A stretch of DNA of 64,000 bases from RGIG1959 sp045604545 (GTDB lineage Bacteria > Bacillota > Clostridia > Oscillospirales > Acutalibacteraceae). The notes under the pieces were generated by a model. The model had not been told where the DNA came from. It saw only the letters and a program-made list of their open reading frames with translations, and searched no databases. Positions 17,093 through 25,671 of this stretch are shown one piece after another. Position numbers and translations under genes: made by a program. The stretch lies in the NCBI GenBank assembly GCA_045604545.1, contig JAZUOG010000061.1:1-64000 (forward strand). Reading direction: 5' to 3'. How positions within the stretch are numbered: position 1 is the stretch's first letter; every line of letters starts with the position of its first letter.

Positions 17093-17316
17093 CGGTGCTC
17101 GAACGTACGGCGGCGTATTTGTGTGAGCAGTGCGGCTGTGACCCCGAGGATATCGAGCTGGCGGCACGGTTTGACGATCTGAATGTCGCGGATTTCGAAC
17201 GCGAGCATCTGGCGTTTTTGCTCACGGAGGCGTATGATGTGGAGATCCCCTCCGAAGAACTTGCGGCGTTCGACACGCTTGAGGATCTGGTGGGATACAT
17301 CGAAGACCGACTGTAA
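17089..17316 (+). CDS. Acyl-carrier-protein-like protein lacking the phosphopantetheine serine
   Basis: 75 residues, acidic, with the four-helix pattern and the conserved EIPSEELAAFDTLEDLVGYIED end of acyl carrier proteins. It sits between plsX and rnc, the standard place of acpP. The DSL motif that carries the 4'-phosphopantetheine serine is missing: counting back from VEIP, the aligned segment reads ADFEREHLAFLL instead of ADSLDTVELVMAL, with Asp where Ser should be. There is no Ser anywhere near helix 2. It therefore cannot be charged in the normal way; it could be a structural or regulatory partner of PlsX or RNase III, with the working AcpP encoded elsewhere. Confidence 0.75.
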   Translation: MTVLERTAAYLCEQCGCDPEDIELAARFDDLNVADFEREHLAFLLTEAYDVEIPSEELAAFDTLEDLVGYIEDRL

Positions 17317-17332
17317 CGAAAGGGAACACAAC

Positions 17333-18016
17333 ATGGAACAGCAAGAATTGATGAAGCGGATCGGCTATTCCTTTCGCGATCCGTTGCTCCTTCGGGAGGC
17401 GTTGACGCACTCGTCCTACGCCAACGAGGGAAAACGACAGTTTCAAAGCAACGAGCGGCTGGAGTTTTTGGGAGATTCGGTGCTCGGCATGATCGCCGCG
17501 TCCTATCTGTTCGATCATGACAAGGGGCAGGAGGGTGAGTTGACAAAGCTCAGAGCGTCCATCGTGTGTGAGCAGGCGCTCAGCTCCTATTCCCGTCAGA
17601 TCGGTGTCGGTGAATTCCTGCTTCTCGGCAAAGGTGAGCGCATGAACGGCGGTCAGGACCGCCCGTCCATTCTTGCCGATGCGTTTGAAGCCATTCTCGC
17701 GGCGATCTATCTCGACGGCGGCATGGACGCGGCAAAGGCGTTTGCACTGCCGTTCCTCATTGCGGAGATCGAGGCGCGTCGCCGCCGCCATTTCAAGGAT
17801 TACAAGACCCAGCTTCAGGAAATCGTGCAACAGGTTCCCGAGGAGCGGGTGGAATATGTCGTGGTCGGCGAAAGCGGACCCGATCACAGCAAGCGCTTCA
17901 GCGTGGAAGTCCATCTCAACAGCAACGTGATCGGTAAAGGCACGGGCAAGAGTAAAAAAGAGGCCGAGCAGCTTGCCGCTCGCGAGGCACTCAAGCTGAT
18001 GGGCTATGATGACTGA
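17333..18016 (+). CDS. rnc: Ribonuclease III
   Basis: 227 residues from ATG 17333 (the frame is open upstream inside the ACP-like gene). The signature NERLEFLGDSVLG near residue 40 holds catalytic acids, and DAFEAILAAIYLDGG near residue 115 holds the others. The double-stranded RNA-binding domain is at residues about 155-225 (DYKTQLQEIVQQ, GKGTGKSKKEAEQLAAREAL). It processes rRNA precursors and structured mRNAs. The gene overlaps the radical SAM gene by 11 bases or 8 depending on which ATG is used. Confidence 0.96.
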   Translation: MEQQELMKRIGYSFRDPLLLREALTHSSYANEGKRQFQSNERLEFLGDSVLGMIAASYLFDHDKGQEGELTKLRASIVCEQALSSYSRQIGVGEFLLLGKGERMNGGQDRPSILADAFEAILAAIYLDGGMDAAKAFALPFLIAEIEARRRRHFKDYKTQLQEIVQQVPEERVEYVVVGESGPDHSKRFSVEVHLNSNVIGKGTGKSKKEAEQLAAREALKLMGYDD

Positions 18017-19040
18017 TAAAAAGCACGCCAATGTGGCGTTATTTGTTCCCCATGCGGGGTGTCCGCATGATTGCTGTTTTTGCAATCAGCGCACCATCGC
18101 GGGAGTGAGCGCACCCGTGACACCTGCCGATGTGACGGCTGTCTGCGAACGGGCGATGGCGACGCTTTGTGAAAACACGGTCGCGCAGATCGCGTTTTTC
18201 GGCGGCAGTTTCACCGCTATTGAGCGGGAGACGATGGTCTCGCTTCTGGAGGCGGCACAACCGTTTTTGCGAAGCGGACGATTTGACGGCGTGCGTATCT
18301 CGACCCGCCCCGATGCGGTGGACGATGAGGTACTGACGATTCTCAGACACTACGGTGTGACAGCGATCGAACTCGGCGCACAAAGCATGCGTGACCGTGT
18401 GCTGGAAGCCTGCGGTCGCGGACACACGGCGGAGGATACCGTGAACGCCGCCCGACTCATCAAGGAATACGGCTTCTCACTCGGATTGCAGATGATGACG
18501 GGATTGCCCCTGGATTCCGATGAGGGGGCGCTTGAAACGGCACAAACACTTGCGGCATTGTCGCCCGACACCATGCGGATCTATCCGACGGTGGTCATCG
18601 ACGGCACACCGCTTGCCGCATGGTTTCGCAGCGGACGGTACGTCCCGCCGACGTTGGAGCAGACGGTTGCCTTGTGTGCGAAGCTGTTGTACTTTTTTGA
18701 GCAGGAACGGCACATTCCCGTTATCCGTCTCGGTCTTCACGACGGTGAGGAGCTCAGGGGCGGTGTGCTCGGCGGAGGATATCACCCTGCTCTGCGGGAA
18801 CTTGTCGAGGGACAGCTGTATGTGAGCGCGGCACTGAACGCGCTGACACAGAGCTCTTTCTCGAATCGCCCGGTCACTCTGGCGGTCAACACCTGTGCGG
18901 TGTCGAAAATGATCGGACACAAAAAAGGCAATCTTATTTACCTGCGGCAACGCGGATTTGACATAGAGGTCGCCCCCGACCCGACGGTTCCCTTGTGGGA
19001 GGTGGCGGTGCGCGACCGACAGAAAGGATCATGTACATGA
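18006..19040 (+). CDS. Radical SAM protein, Elp3/YhcC-like
   Basis: 344 residues; tandem ATGs at 18006 and 18009. The iron-sulfur cluster motif CPHDCCFC (CxxxCxxC) is near residue 19, followed by FFGGSFTAI and the radical SAM barrel (DGVRISTRPDAV, IELGAQSMRDRVLEACGRGH, GLQMMTGLP). It lacks the acetyltransferase domain of true Elp3. Homologues lie between rnc and smc in many Clostridia, but their substrate is not established to my knowledge. It overlaps smc by four bases. Confidence 0.88.
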   Translation: MMTDKKHANVALFVPHAGCPHDCCFCNQRTIAGVSAPVTPADVTAVCERAMATLCENTVAQIAFFGGSFTAIERETMVSLLEAAQPFLRSGRFDGVRISTRPDAVDDEVLTILRHYGVTAIELGAQSMRDRVLEACGRGHTAEDTVNAARLIKEYGFSLGLQMMTGLPLDSDEGALETAQTLAALSPDTMRIYPTVVIDGTPLAAWFRSGRYVPPTLEQTVALCAKLLYFFEQERHIPVIRLGLHDGEELRGGVLGGGYHPALRELVEGQLYVSAALNALTQSSFSNRPVTLAVNTCAVSKMIGHKKGNLIYLRQRGFDIEVAPDPTVPLWEVAVRDRQKGSCT

Positions 19041-22000
19041 TACTCAAAGCATTGGAAATTCACGGATTTAAGTCGTTCCCCGACAAGACGGTGTTGTCCT
19101 TCGGACAGGGCATCACGGCGGTCGTCGGCCCCAACGGCAGCGGTAAATCCAATATCAGTGATGCCATTCGCTGGGTGCTCGGTGAGCAGTCGGCGAAAAA
19201 CCTGCGCGGTGCGAAAATGGAAAACGTCGTGTTTGACGGTACGGCGGCACGCCGCGGCATGGGCTTTGCGGAGGTCACGCTGGTCATCGATAACACCATG
19301 CGTATGCTGGAAATCGACGAAGATGATGTGCGCGTGACCCGTCGCTATTACCGCTCGGGTGACAGCGAATATTTGCTCAACAATGCGACGGTGCGCCTGA
19401 AGGATATCCAGATGCTGTTTATGGATACGGGTCTCGGACGTGACGGCTATTCCATCATCGGACAGGGACGCATCGGCGACATCGTGTCGTCAAAATCGGG
19501 CGAGCGTCGTGAAATCTTTGAGGAAGCGGCGGGAATTGCCAAATACCGCTATCGCAAAAACGAGGCGGAGCGCCGCTTGCACGCGACCGAAGAAAACCTG
19601 CTCCGTCTGCGCGACATCGTGCAGGAGCTGGAGGAGCGCGTCGGTCCTCTCGGTCAACAAGCGGAAAAAGCCAAGAAGTTTTTGGTGTTTGCCGAAGAGA
19701 AAAAGCAGTTGGAGATCGGGCTGTGGCTTCACACCATTGAGAAGTCCCGCACGGTGCTTCGTGAACTGTCGGATAAATTGGAGCTGGCGCGTACACAGTA
19801 CGACACGGCCGGCAGAGATATCGAAGAATTTGATCGTCAGATGGAGGAGTCCCTGCAGGAAGCGGAACGACTGCTTGCGCAGATGGACGAGATCCGTCGC
19901 GGCGGTCAACAGCTCGAAGAACAGGCGGCGCTCTTGGACAGTCAGGCGGCGGTTCGTCGCAACGATCAGCTTCACAACCGCGAAAACATCGAGCGCATGA
20001 ACGCCGAAATCGATATGTCGCATCGGGGGGCGCTGGCACTTGATGAGGAAGAAGCGGACAAGAAAGCGCAGATCGAAGCGCGTCGCGCCGGCATTGCCCG
20101 CGAGGACGAACAGCGATTCCGTCTTGCCGAACAGCTCGGCGAGCTGATCCGCAGTACCGACAGTGTGTCGGGACAGATGGAGCAGTTGTCGGAAAAGGTG
20201 ACACAGCTGAGCAACGAGCTTGCCGACCACCGCGTGACGGCGGTGACGAATGAAAGCGCGCTCACCGAGATCACGGCACGACTGGCGGCACTGGTGCTGG
20301 AATCCGCCGATTTCATCGATCGTCGCGATTCCGCCGCAAAAGAGCTTGCCGAATGCGAAGAAGCGCTTGCCGTCTGCCGCGAAAAGGTGCAAACGCTCCA
20401 GAATGAAGCGGCGGGATTTGAGATCCGCGCCGAGAGCCGCCGCAAGAAGGCGGAGACTGCTCAGAACGAGGCACAGCAGTTGCGCCTTGATGCGGAATCC
20501 ATCGTGCGTCGCGTGAGACTGCTCGAAGAGATGGAACGCAGTATGGCGGGCTTCCAGGAAAGCGTCAAGACGATCATGAAGCAGAGCGAGCGCGGTGTGC
20601 TTCGCGGCATTCACGGTCCGGTGTCGCGTCTGTTCAACGCCGACGCGGCATATGCGCTTGCCATCGAAACGGCGCTCGGTAATGCCGCACAGGATATCGT
20701 GTGCGATACGGCAAAGGACGCCAAGCGCGGCATTCAGCATCTGAAGGAAACCAAGGGCGGTCGCGTGACGTTTATGCCGCTCGATACCATTCACGGACGC
20801 GAGCTGAAGGAAAAGGATCTTGAGGATCAGTTCGGCTTTGTGGGACTGGCGTCCTCGCTCGTGAAATGTGACAAACAATATGAAGATATCGCCAAGGATC
20901 TGCTCGGACGCATCGTCGTCGCGGAGGATCTGGATTGTGCGATGACGATCGCGAGACACTATCAATACCGTTTTCGTATCGTGACGCTCGACGGTCAGGT
21001 CATTAACGCGGGCGGCTCGATGACGGGCGGCTCGACGGTGAAGAGTGCGGGTCTGATGTCCCGCCGTGCCGAGATCGACAAGCTGACCGAGGAAAGCCGC
21101 GAGATGACCCGAAAAGCGGACGCCGCCGAAAAGGCGTACCGCGTCGCGGAGCAGGAATCCGCCGCCGCCAAGGCGGAGCTGACCGGCACACTCGCACAGC
21201 TGTCCACCGCGCAGGAAGACCTCATTCGTCTCGAAGCGGATCATCGCCGCGTATCGGAGCTGGCGGAAAATGCGCTGGCTGTTGCGAAGGAACGCGAAAA
21301 GGAAACCGCCGCGTTGCAGGAACGTGCCGATGCGTGCCGCAAGGCGATCGCCGAAGCACGGGAGCAAAGTGCGGTCGTCAGCGAAAAGCTCGACCAGCTT
21401 AACAATGAGATCGAAACGCTCGCAGGCGGTCGCCGCGAACTGCAGGAACAGCGTGAAGCCCTCAATGAGCAGATGGGTGAGTGCAAACTGCGTGCGGCGA
21501 CACTGCTTACCGAAATCGAAGCGATCGAGCTGTCGTTGCAGGAGCTTGCCGCCCGTCGTCAGGACGCCGAGGGCTATCGTCAGGGACTTGCCGAGCGCAT
21601 TGCCGAGCTTGAGCGCCTGCATGAGCAGATGGAGCAGGAGATCACCGTTCTGAACGAGAATGCCGCCAAACTGCGCGAGCAGGCGCGTCAGGGCGGCGAT
21701 GAGATCCAGGCGTTGGTGGCAAAGCGCAGTGAGCTGGAAGCAGCGCAGACCGCGCTTCGTCAGCGTTCCCGCGACAAAGCGGAGGAACGCGAGCTGGCGG
21801 GACGCGAAGCGGCACGATTGGAAGAAAAGCAAGCTGCCGCCGAACGTCAGGCAATCGACGTGGAAACCAAATTGCTTGAAGAATACGAGCTGACCCGCAC
21901 GCAGGCCGCCGAGCTGGTGACGATCCCCGAGGATATCACCGCCGCGTCCCGTCGTTTGCAGGAGCTGAAGAATAAGATCCGCGCGCTGGGCAGTGTCAAC

Positions 22001-22612
22001 GTTGAGGCAATCGAAGAGTTCAAGGAAGTGAGCGAGCGCTATGCGTTCCTGTCCGCACAGGTCAACGATGTGGAGGTTTCCAAGAAGGAGCTTCTCAACC
22101 TGATCGGCGAGCTGACGGGACAGATGCAGACGATGTTCGTCGAACGCTTCAACCAGATCAATCAGCAGTTCGGTCAGGTGTTCTCCGAATTGTTCGAGGG
22201 CGGCAAGGCGATGCTGTCGCTGACCGATCCCGAGGACGTGCTGAACACCGGCATCGAGATGCACGTGCAACCGCCCGGCAAGAAGATCCTGCATCTGGAA
22301 GCCTTGTCCGGCGGCGAGAAAGCGCTTGTCGCCATCTCGCTTCTGTTTGCGATTTTGCGCGTGACACCGTCGCCGTTCTGTGTGCTCGATGAGATCGAAG
22401 CGGCACTCGACGACGTCAACGTGGATCGCTATGCGCAGTATCTGCGTCGTATGTGCGACCGCACCCAGTTTATCGTCATCACCCACCGCCGCGGTACCAT
22501 GGAGGAAGCGGACGTGCTGTACGGTGTGACGATGCAGGAGAAGGGCGTGTCCAAACTGCTTGAACTGCGTGTCGGCGAACTGGAAGAAAAGCTCGGCATT
22601 GAAGCGCAGTGA
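19037..22612 (+). CDS. smc: Chromosome segregation protein SMC
   Basis: 1191 residues from ATG 19037 (AAAGGA eight bases upstream; the ATG at 19031 is too close to it). Walker A is GPNGSGKSNI near residue 32. Coiled coils run on both sides of a hinge near residues 510-670, recognised by RGIHGPVSRLF and INAGGSMTGGS. The C-terminal ATPase half has LSGGEKALVAISLLFAI and Walker B FCVLDEIEAALDD. SMC dimers extrude and organise DNA loops with ScpA and ScpB, which are not in this window. Length matches the family. Confidence 0.97.
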   Translation: MILKALEIHGFKSFPDKTVLSFGQGITAVVGPNGSGKSNISDAIRWVLGEQSAKNLRGAKMENVVFDGTAARRGMGFAEVTLVIDNTMRMLEIDEDDVRVTRRYYRSGDSEYLLNNATVRLKDIQMLFMDTGLGRDGYSIIGQGRIGDIVSSKSGERREIFEEAAGIAKYRYRKNEAERRLHATEENLLRLRDIVQELEERVGPLGQQAEKAKKFLVFAEEKKQLEIGLWLHTIEKSRTVLRELSDKLELARTQYDTAGRDIEEFDRQMEESLQEAERLLAQMDEIRRGGQQLEEQAALLDSQAAVRRNDQLHNRENIERMNAEIDMSHRGALALDEEEADKKAQIEARRAGIAREDEQRFRLAEQLGELIRSTDSVSGQMEQLSEKVTQLSNELADHRVTAVTNESALTEITARLAALVLESADFIDRRDSAAKELAECEEALAVCREKVQTLQNEAAGFEIRAESRRKKAETAQNEAQQLRLDAESIVRRVRLLEEMERSMAGFQESVKTIMKQSERGVLRGIHGPVSRLFNADAAYALAIETALGNAAQDIVCDTAKDAKRGIQHLKETKGGRVTFMPLDTIHGRELKEKDLEDQFGFVGLASSLVKCDKQYEDIAKDLLGRIVVAEDLDCAMTIARHYQYRFRIVTLDGQVINAGGSMTGGSTVKSAGLMSRRAEIDKLTEESREMTRKADAAEKAYRVAEQESAAAKAELTGTLAQLSTAQEDLIRLEADHRRVSELAENALAVAKEREKETAALQERADACRKAIAEAREQSAVVSEKLDQLNNEIETLAGGRRELQEQREALNEQMGECKLRAATLLTEIEAIELSLQELAARRQDAEGYRQGLAERIAELERLHEQMEQEITVLNENAAKLREQARQGGDEIQALVAKRSELEAAQTALRQRSRDKAEERELAGREAARLEEKQAAAERQAIDVETKLLEEYELTRTQAAELVTIPEDITAASRRLQELKNKIRALGSVNVEAIEEFKEVSERYAFLSAQVNDVEVSKKELLNLIGELTGQMQTMFVERFNQINQQFGQVFSELFEGGKAMLSLTDPEDVLNTGIEMHVQPPGKKILHLEALSGGEKALVAISLLFAILRVTPSPFCVLDEIEAALDDVNVDRYAQYLRRMCDRTQFIVITHRRGTMEEADVLYGVTMQEKGVSKLLELRVGELEEKLGIEAQ

Positions 22613-22636
22613 CCACGATAAAGGAGGATATCCCGT

Positions 22637-23545
22637 ATGGGTTTTTTCAGTAAAATTGCCGAGGGTCTGAAAAAGACTCGCGATTCATTGATGAATTCCG
22701 TCAACACGGTGATTCGTGCGTTTACCAAGATCGACGAAGAGCTGTTTGAGGAACTCGAAGAGACGCTGATCATGGGCGATGTCGGAGCGACCACCTCGGC
22801 GCATATCTGTGACGAGCTTCGCACCCGTGTCAAAAAGGAAGGCATCACCGATCCCGAGGAGGTCAAACGCCTGCTCAGAGAGATTGTGTCCGAGATGCTC
22901 AAGGGCGGACAGGAACTGCAGATGAACACCAAACCGTCCATCATTCTGGTGATCGGTGTCAACGGTGTCGGCAAAACCACCACCATCGGCAAGATGGCGG
23001 CATCGATGATCCGCGACGGCAAAAAGGTCGTTTTGGGTGCGGCGGACACCTTCCGTGCCGCCGCCATCGAACAGCTCGACATCTGGGCAAAGCGTGCAGG
23101 GGCGGATATCGTCAAGCACGCGCAGGACGCCGACCCCGCGGCGGTCGTGTTTGATGCGATCGCGGCGGCGAAGGGACGAAACGCCGATGTGGTCATTTGT
23201 GACACGGCAGGCCGTCTGCACAACAAGAAAAATCTCATGAACGAGCTTGCCAAAATCAGCCGCGTCATTGAGCGTGAACTGCCCGATGCCGACAAGGAAG
23301 TCCTGCTGGTGCTGGACGCCACGACGGGACAGAATGCCGTCAATCAGGCGCGCGAATTCAAAAACGCCGCCGGTATTACGGGTATCGTGCTGACAAAACT
23401 CGACGGAACCGCTCGCGGCGGCGTGGTGCTGGCGATCCGTGAGGATCTGCAGGTGCCCGTGAAATACATCGGCGTCGGCGAGGGTATCGACGATCTTCAG
23501 CCGTTTGATCCCGAGGCGTTTGCGGCGGGTCTGTTCGGAGAATAA
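22637..23545 (+). CDS. ftsY: Signal recognition particle receptor FtsY
   Basis: 302 residues with AAGGAGG upstream. A short N-terminal N domain (FFSKIAEGLKKTRDSL) without the long acidic A domain, as is common in Firmicutes. The G domain has GVNGVGKTTTIGKMA (P loop), DTFRAAAIEQL, DTAGRLHNKKNLMNEL and TKLDGTARGG. It receives SRP-ribosome complexes at the membrane. smc-ftsY is the conserved order. Confidence 0.97.
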   Translation: MGFFSKIAEGLKKTRDSLMNSVNTVIRAFTKIDEELFEELEETLIMGDVGATTSAHICDELRTRVKKEGITDPEEVKRLLREIVSEMLKGGQELQMNTKPSIILVIGVNGVGKTTTIGKMAASMIRDGKKVVLGAADTFRAAAIEQLDIWAKRAGADIVKHAQDADPAAVVFDAIAAAKGRNADVVICDTAGRLHNKKNLMNELAKISRVIERELPDADKEVLLVLDATTGQNAVNQAREFKNAAGITGIVLTKLDGTARGGVVLAIREDLQVPVKYIGVGEGIDDLQPFDPEAFAAGLFGE

Positions 23546-23557
23546 GGAGAGACACTC

Positions 23558-24154
23558 ATGCAATACATCATTGCCACACATAATAGGAAAAAGCTCAAAG
23601 AGTTGTCCCGTATTCTGGTGCCGCTCGGCATTGATGCGGTGACCGACCGCGACCTCGGCATTGAGACCACCGAGGTGGAGGAGACGGGGGCGACCTTTGA
23701 GGAGAATGCGTATCTGAAGGCGGCGTCCGCTTGCAAGGAGAGCGGACTTCCCGCGGTGGCGGACGATTCGGGACTGTGCGTGGACGCTCTTGACGGCGCA
23801 CCGGGACTGTATTCGGCACGCTATGCGGGAGAGGGCGCCGACGATGCGACGAAAATCCAAAAGCTGCTCGACGCGCTTAAAGATGTTCCCAAAGAGGAGC
23901 GTACGGCACGCTTTGTGTCCTGCATCTGCTGTGTGTTCCCCGATGGGCAGACATTGACCGTGCGCGGTGAATGCGAGGGCGAGATCGCGTTTGCGCCCGA
24001 GGGCGAAGGCGGCTTTGGCTATGACCCCGTCTTCTTGCACGAGGGCAAGAGTTTTGCCGTCATGACCGCCGAGGAAAAAGACGCGGTGTCCCATCGCGGC
24101 AATTCGCTTCGCGCCTTCTCGAAAGTCCTCGCGGCATATTTAGACCAACAATAA
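23558..24154 (+). CDS. rdgB: Non-canonical purine NTP pyrophosphatase (RdgB/HAM1 family)
   Basis: 198 residues. ATHNRKKLKELSRIL is the substrate-binding start, EETGATFEENAYLKA and ADDSGLCVDALDGAPGLYSARYAG are family signatures, and FGYDPVFLHEGKSFA and SHRGNSLRAF close the active site. It hydrolyses ITP, dITP and XTP to monophosphates, keeping deaminated bases out of nucleic acids. Confidence 0.95.
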   Translation: MQYIIATHNRKKLKELSRILVPLGIDAVTDRDLGIETTEVEETGATFEENAYLKAASACKESGLPAVADDSGLCVDALDGAPGLYSARYAGEGADDATKIQKLLDALKDVPKEERTARFVSCICCVFPDGQTLTVRGECEGEIAFAPEGEGGFGYDPVFLHEGKSFAVMTAEEKDAVSHRGNSLRAFSKVLAAYLDQQ

Positions 24155-24168
24155 GGAGATACCGATAT

Positions 24169-24462
24169 ATGACCAGTAAACAACGAGCCTATTTGCGCGG
24201 ACTTGCCAACACGATGGATCCCATCGTTCACGTCGGTAAGGGTGGCATGTCCGACACCATCGTCAAGCAGGCGGACGACGCGTTGACAGCACGAGAGCTG
24301 ATCAAGGGTCGCGTGCTGGAGACAGCCCCCGAAACCGCCAAAGATATTGCCGCTGAGATCGCCACGGTCGTTTCGGCGGATGTGGTGCACGTCATCGGCC
24401 GCACATTTGTGCTGTACCGCCGCAACAACAAAGAACCCAAAATCGTGTTGCCGCGCGCCTGA
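24169..24462 (+). CDS. yhbY: YhbY-type CRM-domain RNA-binding protein
   Basis: 97 residues, a single CRM domain: TSKQRAYLRGLANTMDPIVHVGKGGMSD contains the GxxG loop, and IGRTFVLYRRNNKEPKIVLP ends it. Such proteins associate with the 50S precursor. AAGGAG upstream. It lies directly before nadD, as in many Firmicutes. Confidence 0.93.
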   Translation: MTSKQRAYLRGLANTMDPIVHVGKGGMSDTIVKQADDALTARELIKGRVLETAPETAKDIAAEIATVVSADVVHVIGRTFVLYRRNNKEPKIVLPRA

Positions 24463-24480
24463 CTCAAGGAGGGATACACC

Positions 24481-25671
24481 GTGAAAAAAGCCATGTTCGG
24501 GGGTAGCTTTGACCCCATTCACAATGGCCATACGGCGCTTTGCCGCGGTGTTGCGAAGGCGCTGTCGCTTGACGGCATCGTGCTGATGCCCACAGGACGC
24601 GCGCCTCATAAAATTAAACAATCATCGACGACCGATGACCAGAGACTGACGATGTGTCGTCTTGCGGTGGAGAATGAACCGCTTATCGAGGTGTCCGACC
24701 TGGAGATTAAAAAGGGCGGTGCCAGCTTCACCATCGACACGGTGGAGGCGTTGTGTGCCGCAGAGCCGCAGACAGAGTGGTATCTGCTCATGGGCGCGGA
24801 TATGTTCATGACGCTGACCACATGGAAGCGATTTGAAGATCTGGCGAAGGCGGTGCGGTTTGTGACCGTACCCAGAGATGACGTCGATGCCGCCGCACTC
24901 CGTCAGCAGGCGAAGACACTCGAGACCTTCGGCGCGGTATGCCACATTGTCGAATTGCCGCTGACTCCCGTCTCGTCGACGCAGATCCGTCTTGCCGCAC
25001 AAAAAGGGGAGAACCTGTCTTCTCTTGTGCCGCCTTCGGTGGAGCGGTATATTGCTTCGGAAGGATTGTACAGCGGACAAACGACGGTAAACCGCGACGA
25101 GCAGTTTAAAGAGATCATTCGCGCGCGTCTGCTTCCCGACCGCTATCATCATTCGCTGTGTGTGGCGGATGAGGCGCGACGACTGGCGACCATGTGGGGC
25201 GTTGATCCCGCCAAGGCCTATACCGCGGGATTGCTTCACGATATTATGAAAAACACAAAACCCGAGATACAGTTGCAAATTCTCAAAGACTTTGCTATAC
25301 TATTAGACAGCGTAGAAGCTGTTTCAACAAAATTACTGCACGCGATCAGCGGGGCGGCATTCATCGAGCGGGTGCTCGGTGTCGACGATCCCGAGATCGT
25401 CACGGCGGTGCGGTATCACACCACCGCCCGTGCGGCGATGTCGCCGCTTGAGCGGGTGTTGTATCTGGCGGATTTCACCTCCGCCGACCGCGACTATGAC
25501 GATGTCGATGTGATGCGGCGCCTTGTGGACGAGGACGCCGACGCGGCGATGCTCTACGCCTTGACGTATACCGTCACGGAGCTTGCTCAGAAGGGTGCTC
25601 CGATCCACCCCGACACGTTAGCAGCCTATAACGACACGGTTCTTAAAAGGAGTGTTCAGAATCATGGCTAA
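24481..25671 (+). CDS. nadD: Fused nicotinate-nucleotide adenylyltransferase (NadD) and YqeK-type HD hydrolase
   Basis: 396 residues from GTG 24481 with AAGGAGGG seven bases upstream. Residues 1-200 are NadD: GGSFDPIHNGH (nucleotidyltransferase HxGH) and SSTQIR. Residues about 205-396 are a YqeK-type HD domain: RYHHSLCVADEARRLA, GLLHDIMKN (the HD pair) and VRYHTTARAAMSPLERVLYLAD. In most Firmicutes these are two adjacent genes; here they form one chain. NadD makes deamido-NAD from nicotinate mononucleotide; YqeK homologues cleave Ap4A symmetrically. The last eight bases overlap the LCP gene. Confidence 0.93.
   Translation: MKKAMFGGSFDPIHNGHTALCRGVAKALSLDGIVLMPTGRAPHKIKQSSTTDDQRLTMCRLAVENEPLIEVSDLEIKKGGASFTIDTVEALCAAEPQTEWYLLMGADMFMTLTTWKRFEDLAKAVRFVTVPRDDVDAAALRQQAKTLETFGAVCHIVELPLTPVSSTQIRLAAQKGENLSSLVPPSVERYIASEGLYSGQTTVNRDEQFKEIIRARLLPDRYHHSLCVADEARRLATMWGVDPAKAYTAGLLHDIMKNTKPEIQLQILKDFAILLDSVEAVSTKLLHAISGAAFIERVLGVDDPEIVTAVRYHTTARAAMSPLERVLYLADFTSADRDYDDVDVMRRLVDEDADAAMLYALTYTVTELAQKGAPIHPDTLAAYNDTVLKRSVQNHG

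Noticed and set aside
19490..22486. A 998-codon minus-strand frame opposite smc
   Set aside because: Shadow produced by the coiled-coil codon usage of smc; His- and Leu-rich with no family resemblance.
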